Below are positions 58,571-64,000 of a DNA stretch of 64,000 nt, in pieces. How positions within the stretch are numbered: the first letter of the stretch is position 1; each line of letters starts with the position of its first letter. Source of the DNA: DASZTV01 sp035548125 (GTDB lineage Bacteria > Actinomycetota > Actinomycetes > JAFAQI01); the NCBI GenBank assembly GCA_035548125.1, contig DASZTV010000104.1, forward strand, positions 1-64,000. The letters run 5' to 3'. The position numbers and the translations under genes were made by a program. The notes beneath the pieces are model-generated. The model made no database searches and was not told the DNA's origin. It saw only the letters and a program-made list of their open reading frames with translations.

Positions 58571-60628
58571 GTGCTGTTTTCACGGGGGCGGCACGCGCTC
58601 CTTGGGGTCGGCTGTCTGCTGACCGCTGCCGCGGGCTTTGCGCTGATGCCGCAGCAAGCGGCTGCCGGGACGCCCGGCATGGTGCTCGGGCACGTCCCGC
58701 GCGCGGTCGCGCCGATGTCGGCGACGATCGTCATCCCGAAGGATGCGAAGGACAAGGGCTACGCCACGAAGGTCGTGACGATCTCGCAGGGCGGCACGCT
58801 GAGCGTCGTCAACCTCGACAGCGCCGAGCACACCGTCACCGCCGATGCGGTCGGCTCGAAGGGCAACGCGCTCTTCGACCGGTGGGTGGAGCCGGGCCAG
58901 ACCGTGACGATCCCGAACGCCAGCAAGCTCGCGGCAGGCACGTACACCTTCCACTGCACGTTCCATCCGAGCATGACGGGCACCCTGATCGTCGAGGGCG
59001 GACCCGGTGGCGTCCAGCCGGACACCCCGGACTTCACCCTGCCGCTGAAGCTTCCTCGGGCTCTCACCGGTTCGAAGCTCGACATCCCGATCGAACAGGC
59101 ATCGGTCCGCGTCTTTCCGACCGGTCCGCTGACCAAGATGTGGACCTTCGGCGGCAGTTACCCGGGTCCGACGATCTCCCGGCCGGCCGGGCACGACACG
59201 AAGGTGACGTTCCACAACCGGCTCCCCAAAGCCGCCGGCTCGATCACGGTCCACCTGCACGGCGACCACCATCGGTGGCAGGACGACGGCCAGCCCACCC
59301 ACTTCCTGATCAAGCACGGTCGTAGCCGGACCTACGACTACCCGCTGCGCGACCACGGGAAGCCGGAGACCGAGGCCACGGACTTCTACCACGATCACCG
59401 GATGAACCTGACCGCCCGCAACAACTGGCGGGGGCTGCAGGGGATGTTCCTCGTGCACTCCAAGCGCGAGCGGGCGCTGCGACTGCCGAGCGGCAAGTAC
59501 GACGTGCCGCTGATGATCGCCGATCGCAAGTTCACCAAGGGCAACCAGCTGGCGGACCCGTTCCACGAGCACGCATCGCCGCCGGACGACGCCACGGTCG
59601 GAAACCGGATCCTGGTGGACGGCCGGTTCGCGCCGCATCTCGACGTCGCCCAGCACCGTTATCGGCTTCGGCTGGTCAACACGTCGGACTTCACGTCGTA
59701 CGACTTCGCGCTCTCCAACGGCCGGCCGCTGGTCCAGATCGGCACCGGCAGCGGGCTGCTGCCGCATCCGGTCGCACGGCAGGACATCCTGCTCGGCCCG
59801 GCGCAGCGCGCCGATGTCGTCGTCGACTTCGCGGGTGAGCTGCACCAGAAGGTGGAGCTGGAAAGCATCCCGCGTACCGACCGGCCGCCGTCCGGGATCG
59901 GTACGCCGTCAGCCAGCGTGATGCAGTTCCGCGTCACTCGCACCGCGACCGACCACACGAAGGTTCCGCACAACCTCGCGACCCCCCCGCACATCACGGT
60001 GCCGAAGGTGTCGTTCACCTGGACGCTGGGATTGCAGGGCACCGCGTCGACCGGCGCTGCGTGGACGATCAACGGGAAGGCCTTCGACCCTCGCCACGTC
60101 GAAGTCGAGGTGCCGCGTGGCGCGACCCGCGCGTGGCGGATCACCAATCTGTCCCCGCTCACCCACTACGTGCATCTGCACGAGGAGCAGTGGCACACCG
60201 TGTCACGCGACGGGAAGAAGCCGCCGCCTTGGGAGCGGGGCCTGGAGGACACCTGGCGACTCGATCCCGGTGAGGACATCGTGCTCGCGGCGACCTTCAC
60301 CGACTACACCGGCGTCTTCATGATCCACTGCCACATGCTCGACCACGAAGACGACGGGATGATGTCGCAGTTCGCCGTGGTCAGGCCGCACACCCACTCG
60401 CTGCCGCCGGGCTATCACGCGGGAGCGCAGCCGGCCCCGAAGGGGAACGTCCACATGGCGTCGATGACGATGCCGATGACACCCCGGCTGCAGCTCCGCC
60501 CGCCGGCCGCGAGCGGCTGGCAGACAGCGGTCGGCCGCTTCGGCGAGGCGACCGCCCTCGAGCTGATCGTTTTGCTCGCCGGCTTCGGTGCGCTACGGCT
60601 TCGCCGCGCGACCCGGGTCGCGGCCTAG
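58571..60628 (+). CDS. Multicopper oxidase with extra N-terminal cupredoxin and C-terminal membrane anchor
   Basis: This 685-residue exported oxidase has a signal peptide (ALLGVGCLLTAAAGFALMP). An additional plastocyanin-like domain (~55-150) carries type 1 copper ligands in HCTFHPSM (C129, H132). The three-domain multicopper oxidase core (~160-620) has HLHGDHHRW, FYHDHRMNLTARN, THYVHLHEEQWH and HCHMLDHEDDGMM (H586-M597). A C-terminal membrane segment (TALELIVLLAGFGAL) is followed by a basic end. The core resembles CotA/bilirubin-oxidase enzymes that oxidise phenols or metals with reduction of oxygen to water. The attached cupredoxin could feed electrons to the core. GTG 58571 appears leaderless. 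Confidence 0.93.
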   Translation: MLFSRGRHALLGVGCLLTAAAGFALMPQQAAAGTPGMVLGHVPRAVAPMSATIVIPKDAKDKGYATKVVTISQGGTLSVVNLDSAEHTVTADAVGSKGNALFDRWVEPGQTVTIPNASKLAAGTYTFHCTFHPSMTGTLIVEGGPGGVQPDTPDFTLPLKLPRALTGSKLDIPIEQASVRVFPTGPLTKMWTFGGSYPGPTISRPAGHDTKVTFHNRLPKAAGSITVHLHGDHHRWQDDGQPTHFLIKHGRSRTYDYPLRDHGKPETEATDFYHDHRMNLTARNNWRGLQGMFLVHSKRERALRLPSGKYDVPLMIADRKFTKGNQLADPFHEHASPPDDATVGNRILVDGRFAPHLDVAQHRYRLRLVNTSDFTSYDFALSNGRPLVQIGTGSGLLPHPVARQDILLGPAQRADVVVDFAGELHQKVELESIPRTDRPPSGIGTPSASVMQFRVTRTATDHTKVPHNLATPPHITVPKVSFTWTLGLQGTASTGAAWTINGKAFDPRHVEVEVPRGATRAWRITNLSPLTHYVHLHEEQWHTVSRDGKKPPPWERGLEDTWRLDPGEDIVLAATFTDYTGVFMIHCHMLDHEDDGMMSQFAVVRPHTHSLPPGYHAGAQPAPKGNVHMASMTMPMTPRLQLRPPAASGWQTAVGRFGEATALELIVLLAGFGALRLRRATRVAA

Positions 60629-61524
60629 TAGTACCAGGGGTAGCTGGACCAGTCCGGCTCCCGGCGTTCGAGGAACGCGTCGCGACCTTCTGCGGCTTCC
60701 TCGGTCATGTAACCCAGCCGAGTCGCCTCGCCGGCGAACAGCTGCTGCCCGACCAGACCGTCGTCGATGGCGTTGAAGGAGTACTTCAGCATCCGGATGC
60801 CCATCGGGCTCATCGCGTTGACCTTGCCGGCCCACTCCAGCGCGACCTTCTCGAGGTCGGCGTGATCGACGACTGCGTTGACCATGCCCATCCGGTACGC
60901 GTCCTCGGCGGTGTACTCCTCGCCGAGGAAGAAGATCTCGCGCGCGAACTTCTGCCCGACCTGACGCGCGAGGTACGCCGAGCCGAAGCCACCGTCGAAG
61001 CTCGCGACCTTGGCGTCGGTCTGCTTGAAGCGCGCGTGCTCACGACTGGCCAGGGTCAGGTCGGAGACGACGTGCAGGCTGTGGCCGCCGCCGGCGGCCC
61101 ATCCGGGCACGACGCACATGACGACCTTCGGCATGAACCGGATCAGCCGCTGCACTTCGAGGATGTGCAGCCGCCCGGATCGCGCCGGATCGATGGTGTC
61201 CGCGGTGTCTCCCTCGGCGTACTGGTAGCCGTCACGGCCGCGGATTCGCTGGTCACCGCCGGAGCAGAACGCCCAGCCGCCATCCTTCGGCGACGGCCCG
61301 TTTCCGGTGAGGAGGACGCACCCGACGTCGGAGGTCATGCGCGCGTGGTCAAGTGCAACGTAGAGCTCGTCGACCGTGCCCGGACGGAACGCGTTGCGCA
61401 CCTCCGGCCGGTTGAACGCGACCCGTACCGTGCCCGACGAGCGCGCCCGGTGATAGGTGATGTCGGCGAAGTCGAAGCCGGGGACCTCGTCCCAGGCGGA
61501 CGCGTCGAAGATCTCTGACACCAC
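60625..61524 (-). CDS. menB: 1,4-dihydroxy-2-naphthoyl-CoA synthase
   Basis: MenB closes the second ring of the naphthoquinone nucleus in menaquinone biosynthesis, converting o-succinylbenzoyl-CoA to DHNA-CoA. This 299-residue crotonase-fold protein has the MenB-specific stretches CSGGDQRIRGRDGYQY, VPGWAAGGGHSLH and KVASFDGGFGSAYLARQVGQ, and ends in WSSYPWYY. It starts at GTG 61524 with no ribosome-binding site and TACCCT exactly 6 nt upstream. The usual men genes (menD, menE, menA) are not in the window. It converges with the multicopper oxidase gene and overlaps its end by 4 nt. Confidence 0.95.
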   Translation of the reverse strand: MVSEIFDASAWDEVPGFDFADITYHRARSSGTVRVAFNRPEVRNAFRPGTVDELYVALDHARMTSDVGCVLLTGNGPSPKDGGWAFCSGGDQRIRGRDGYQYAEGDTADTIDPARSGRLHILEVQRLIRFMPKVVMCVVPGWAAGGGHSLHVVSDLTLASREHARFKQTDAKVASFDGGFGSAYLARQVGQKFAREIFFLGEEYTAEDAYRMGMVNAVVDHADLEKVALEWAGKVNAMSPMGIRMLKYSFNAIDDGLVGQQLFAGEATRLGYMTEEAAEGRDAFLERREPDWSSYPWYY

Positions 61525-61546
61525 GCGACGAGGGTAAAGGGACGGG

Positions 61547-62437
61547 TCAGTCGATCAGGCCGGCGGTACGCAGGAAGGCGACCTGATCGGCGGCGATCTG
61601 CGGAGCGAGTGGTCGACCGAAGACGGAGAAGTGGTCCGCGTCGTAACGGTGAAGCTCACCGCCCGGTGCCTTGCGCGCCAGCCGCTCGACCGCAGGGTTG
61701 TGCGTCGTGATGTCCCGCTCACCGAGCCCGACCCAGACCGGCTGCCGCAGCCGCCGCGCCTTGCGTACCGGGCGGAAGGTCGCGACCACCAGGAAGATCC
61801 CCGGGGTCACCTCGTTGCGCCAGGTGGAGTCCGGAGGTGCGCACGCGAGGAAGCCCTCGAGCTCCCCGGGCTTCGTCAACGCGGCGTGCCCACCGGGTGG
61901 TGCAGCCACCGGCATCAACAGGTGGCGACCCGCCAGGTTCTGCACCGCCCGCGGAATGATCCACGCGCTCACCGACGGTGGCGTACCGAGCGCTCGCGGG
62001 ACGCCGTCGACGAACGGGCACAGTGCGATCACCGCCGCGACGTCGGCTCCTCGGATCGCTGCCTCGACCGCAAAGCCGGCCCCGAACGAGAAGCCCCACG
62101 CCACGACTCTCGTCGCGTCGATCCGGTCGTCGGCGCGAGCGAAGGCGATCGCCGATCGCCAGTCCTCACGTTGCGCCCGGAGCAGAAAGCGCTGCCGCGG
62201 CTGGCCGCCGGAGTCTCCGAAGTAGCGGTAGTCGAAGGCCAGCACCGCGCATCCGGCCGCGGCGAACGCCTCGGCGTACGCCGCCAAGCCGTCGTGCCGT
62301 GTCATCGAGAACCCCTGTCCCAGCACCACGCACGGGTGCGGTCCGGGAGCGTTGGGCACCACGAACCAGGCCGCCAGCGAGGTCTCCCCGGACGCAACCT
62401 TCACGTCCTGAGCACGCGACCAGATTTCTTCCCCCAT
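61547..62437 (-). CDS. Alpha/beta hydrolase
   Basis: This 296-residue serine hydrolase has the nucleophile elbow WGFSFGAGFAV (GFSFG), the oxyanion region LGQGFSMTRHDG, a catalytic Asp in GLGERDITT and a His in DADHFSVFG. The layout is that of dienelactone-hydrolase/CocE-like peptidase-type proteins, related to the YcjY/Fus2-type group. The substrate is unknown. ATG 62437 was chosen. It lies 23 nt upstream of menB on the same strand and may be cotranscribed, but it does not resemble the MenH or DHNA-CoA hydrolase types I know. Confidence 0.85.
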   Translation of the reverse strand: MGEEIWSRAQDVKVASGETSLAAWFVVPNAPGPHPCVVLGQGFSMTRHDGLAAYAEAFAAAGCAVLAFDYRYFGDSGGQPRQRFLLRAQREDWRSAIAFARADDRIDATRVVAWGFSFGAGFAVEAAIRGADVAAVIALCPFVDGVPRALGTPPSVSAWIIPRAVQNLAGRHLLMPVAAPPGGHAALTKPGELEGFLACAPPDSTWRNEVTPGIFLVVATFRPVRKARRLRQPVWVGLGERDITTHNPAVERLARKAPGGELHRYDADHFSVFGRPLAPQIAADQVAFLRTAGLID

Positions 62438-62470
62438 GTTGTCGATTCTCCGGCTCCGCGCACCTGCCGG

Positions 62471-62926
62471 TCAGGACGCCCCGTCGAGCGTGCCGATGGT
62501 CACCCGCCCGTCGGCGCCCACTCGCCACCCCGGATTGGTCGCGACCTCCCACCGAAAGCCGGACGGGTCGGCGAAGTAGCAGTGGAAACCGCCGAAGTCG
62601 GCCTGCTGTGGTTCCTTCAAGATGCTCGCACCGGCCGCGCGCGCCCGCTCGCAGACGGCCACGACCTCCTCCTCCGAGCCGACCACCTGAGCGAGGCTCA
62701 TCGGCGCAGGCGAGTCGGTCGGCGTGGCCGGGTCGTGCGGTGACACGTCCGCTTCCAGAGCGTGGGCGCCGTAGAACGCGAGGAGCAGGCCGTGGTTGAC
62801 CTGAACGAAGATGACGTCGCCGGGGACCTCCAGCGCGATCTCCCAGCCCAGCCCATCGACGTAGAACCGCTTGGCCTGGGCGATGTCGGCGACGCCGAGC
62901 GTCACGATGTCGATCCGCTGCTCCAT
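62471..62926 (-). CDS. VOC (glyoxalase/bleomycin-resistance) superfamily protein
   Basis: This 151-residue protein of two beta-alpha-beta-beta-beta units has the typical start RIDIVTLGVADIAQAKRFYVDGLGWE. The second unit reads VCERARAAGASILKEPQQADFGGFHCYFADPSGFRWEV. Such proteins bind metal or small ligands; the reaction is unknown. ATG 62926 was chosen; the longer frame has weaker support. It lies 33 nt upstream of the alpha/beta hydrolase gene on the same strand and is divergent from the ogt-like gene. Confidence 0.88.
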   Translation of the reverse strand: MEQRIDIVTLGVADIAQAKRFYVDGLGWEIALEVPGDVIFVQVNHGLLLAFYGAHALEADVSPHDPATPTDSPAPMSLAQVVGSEEEVVAVCERARAAGASILKEPQQADFGGFHCYFADPSGFRWEVATNPGWRVGADGRVTIGTLDGAS

Positions 62927-62997
62927 CTCGCCATCCTGCTCCACGCGAAACCAGTCGAAAAGTGTCACTGGCAACCGAGAGACTCGGCGTTGTGGGG

Positions 62998-63504
62998 ATG
63001 ACGGTGTTTCCGACGGCAATCGGCGACTGCGGGATCGTGTGGAACGACACCGGCGTGTGCGGCGTCCAGCTTCCCGAAGTCAGCCCCGCGGTCACTCGCG
63101 AGCGGTTGCGGCGTTACTGGCCCGACGCGTCCGAAGCCGAACCGACCCCCGCGGCGAGCCGGGCGATCGAGGGCATCACGGCCCTGCTCGACGGGACGCC
63201 GGACGCGATGCACGACGTCGTGATCGATCTCGGCGCAGTGAGCGAGTTCCGGCGCGGCGTCTATGAGGTCGCCCGCACGATCGGACCCGGCGACACGATC
63301 ACCTACGGCGAGATCGCCTCCCGGCTGGGACAACCCCACGCTGGTCGCGAGGTCGGGCAGGCCCTCGGCGCCAACCCGGTCCCGTTGATCGTCCCGTGCC
63401 ATCGGGTGCTGGCCGCCGGGGGGAAGCTCGGCGGATTCTCCGCGCGCGGCGGAGTCACCACGAAGTCCCGCCTCCTTGCGATCGAAGGCGCGAGCCTGTT
63501 CTGA
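62998..63504 (+). CDS. ogt: Methylated-DNA-protein cysteine S-methyltransferase
   Basis: This 168-residue suicide enzyme removes alkyl groups from O6-alkylguanine in DNA by transfer to its own Cys. The C-terminal domain has the helix-turn-helix region ITYGEIASRLGQPHAGREVGQALGANPVPLIVPCHRVLAAGGKLGGFS in overlapping parts, with the acceptor Cys in PCHRV. The N-terminal domain is short and divergent (FPTAIGDCGIVWNDTGVCGVQLPE). ATG 62998 was chosen; a GTG at 62962 would add 12 residues. It is divergent from the VOC gene. Confidence 0.92.
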   Translation: MTVFPTAIGDCGIVWNDTGVCGVQLPEVSPAVTRERLRRYWPDASEAEPTPAASRAIEGITALLDGTPDAMHDVVIDLGAVSEFRRGVYEVARTIGPGDTITYGEIASRLGQPHAGREVGQALGANPVPLIVPCHRVLAAGGKLGGFSARGGVTTKSRLLAIEGASLF

Positions 63505-63522
63505 CGCCGAGCAGCTGCGCCG

Positions 63523-63541
63523 GACAGTGCGGTTAACTGTC
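63523..63541 (+). promoter_or_regulatory. Perfect inverted repeat before the NTF2-like gene
   Basis: GACAGT-N7-ACTGTC (63523-63541) ends 3 nt before ATG 63545. A weak -10-like TTAACT (63533-63538) lies inside it, 6 nt from the ATG. It could be an operator or a short hairpin at the end of the ogt-like gene. Confidence 0.45.
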
Positions 63542-63544
63542 GCC

Positions 63545-63913
63545 ATGCCGACCGCGAAGGACCTTGCAGAGACCTCACTCCGGCTGACGAAGGAGCGCGA
63601 CCGGGACGGTTGGCTCGCGCTGTTCGCGCCCGACGCGTTCGTTGAAGATCCGGTCGGCGGCGGGCGACAAGAGGGCATCGAGGCCATCACCGCGTTCCAC
63701 GACTCGACGATCTCGACGGTGGAGTCGTTCGACTACGAGATCGAGCGCTCCTACCTGTGCGGCAACGAGGTCGCGATGGTGATCCACATGACGATCGTGG
63801 CCGCGGGGTTCCCGCTCGACATGGACCTCGTCAACATCTACACAGCGACACCGGACGGCGAGCACCTGCTGTCGCTGCGCTCCTGGTGGGACGGCAGCCG
63901 CCAGGGCGCCTAG
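63545..63913 (+). CDS. NTF2-like (SnoaL/ketosteroid-isomerase fold) protein
   Basis: This 122-residue protein has the cone-shaped alpha/beta fold pattern: SLRLTKERDRDGWLALFAPDAFVEDPVGGG, GIEAITAFHDSTIS, and a terminal strand HLLSLRSWWDGS. The Asp/Glu positions resemble SnoaL and steroid isomerase relatives, but the exact reaction is unknown. ATG 63545 lies just after a perfect inverted repeat. It is 40 nt downstream of the ogt-like gene. Confidence 0.85.
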   Translation: MPTAKDLAETSLRLTKERDRDGWLALFAPDAFVEDPVGGGRQEGIEAITAFHDSTISTVESFDYEIERSYLCGNEVAMVIHMTIVAAGFPLDMDLVNIYTATPDGEHLLSLRSWWDGSRQGA

Positions 63914-63930
63914 CTCAGCCACGGGCTGCG

Positions 63931-63959
63931 TTGCGTTACATGGCGGAACGTAATAGGTT
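63931..63959 (+). promoter_or_regulatory. Leaderless promoter of the last, partial gene
   Basis: TTGCGT (63931-63936), a 17-nt spacer and TAGGTT (63954-63959) lie exactly 6 nt before ATG 63966. No ribosome-binding site is seen. Confidence 0.6.
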
Positions 63960-63965
63960 TCGCGC

Positions 63966-64000
63966 ATGTCGCAGGCTGCTCCGACCGAGTCCGGCGACGA
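63966..64000 (+). CDS. Start of an unidentified gene (partial)
   Basis: Only 11 codons are visible (MSQAAPTESGD), too few to identify a family. The ATG is supported by a -35/-10 pair at the leaderless distance used by several other genes in this window. Confidence 0.5.
   Translation, partial: MSQAAPTESGD

Noticed and set aside
63920..63959. TTAC/GTAA inverted repeat before the last partial gene
   Set aside because: Arms are only 4-5 bp with mismatches; the promoter hexamers explain the AT-rich bases better.
1..64000. Mobile elements, CRISPR arrays, prophage genes or a biosynthetic gene cluster
   Set aside because: No transposase, integrase, repeat-spacer pattern, phage structural gene or PKS/NRPS domain was seen. 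The P450, GT2, methyltransferase and SARP genes are scattered and not in one operon.

Overview
The window reads as chromosomal DNA of a GC-rich actinobacterium. Supporting signs are the very high GC content, frequent GTG starts, many 4-nt ATGA/GTGA gene overlaps, apparent leaderless promoters, and typical actinobacterial families: an Rv1318c-like HAMP adenylate cyclase, Orn, an Mce-associated-type membrane protein, AIM24, SCO6745, DUF1206, DUF4395, a ClpC2-like HTH/Clp-N protein and an AfsR/SARP-type regulator. I cannot name the genus. I found no rRNA, CRISPR array, transposase or prophage. Coding density is about 95% and no gene-free stretch exceeds 300 bases.

Layout. 1-2.9 kb: the end of a branched-chain/amide (HAAT) transporter operon (livF, livG) and a class III adenylate cyclase. 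2.9-3.8 kb: tRNA-Arg, oligoribonuclease, tRNA-His. 3.8-6.2 kb: a GntR-ABC-permease operon with a clear operator. 6.2-10.2 kb: small enzymes and a cysteine-rich secreted protein of unknown family. 10.3-17.9 kb: transporter cassette A (surface-anchored secreted protein, membrane-anchored substrate-binding protein, and a single 1226-residue protein carrying all four LivH-LivM-LivF-LivG domains), then an AIM24 protein. 18-21 kb: a TetR, ferritin-like hydrolase and Baeyer-Villiger monooxygenase operon. 21-29.5 kb: M29 peptidase, lipid desaturase with methyltransferase, SCO6745 and alkylsulfatase-like MBL proteins, and several membrane proteins. 29.6-31.8 kb: an arylsulfatase. 31.9-38.3 kb: transporter cassette B, a paralogue of A with a second four-domain fusion (1251 residues). 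38.3-45.5 kb: an RNase Z-like MBL protein, an SRPBCC protein, a sulfatase fused to an Hsp31/DJ-1 domain, DUF1330-like proteins, a haloalkane dehalogenase and a TetR. 45.5-53.4 kb: a ClpC2-like protein with tandem operators, a cyclic-nucleotide-binding protein, one polypeptide with two complete membrane histidine kinases, a receiver/degenerate-cyclase/SARP regulator, and an MprF-C-terminus-like protein. 53.4-64 kb: surface proteins, GT2, sulfotransferase, P450, a copper-protein pair, menB, hydrolases, ogt and an NTF2-like protein.

How the genes may work together (inference). Two paralogous uptake cassettes sit among sulfatases, a dehalogenase, a Baeyer-Villiger monooxygenase, a P450, a dioxygenase-like flavoprotein and small alpha/beta-barrel proteins. 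This suggests uptake and breakdown of hydrophobic, possibly sulfated or halogenated, compounds. The kinase-SARP pair and the cyclic-nucleotide proteins suggest an unusual signalling module. Several divergent promoters carry inverted repeats overlapping -35 or -10 elements, so most of the small operons are probably locally autoregulated.
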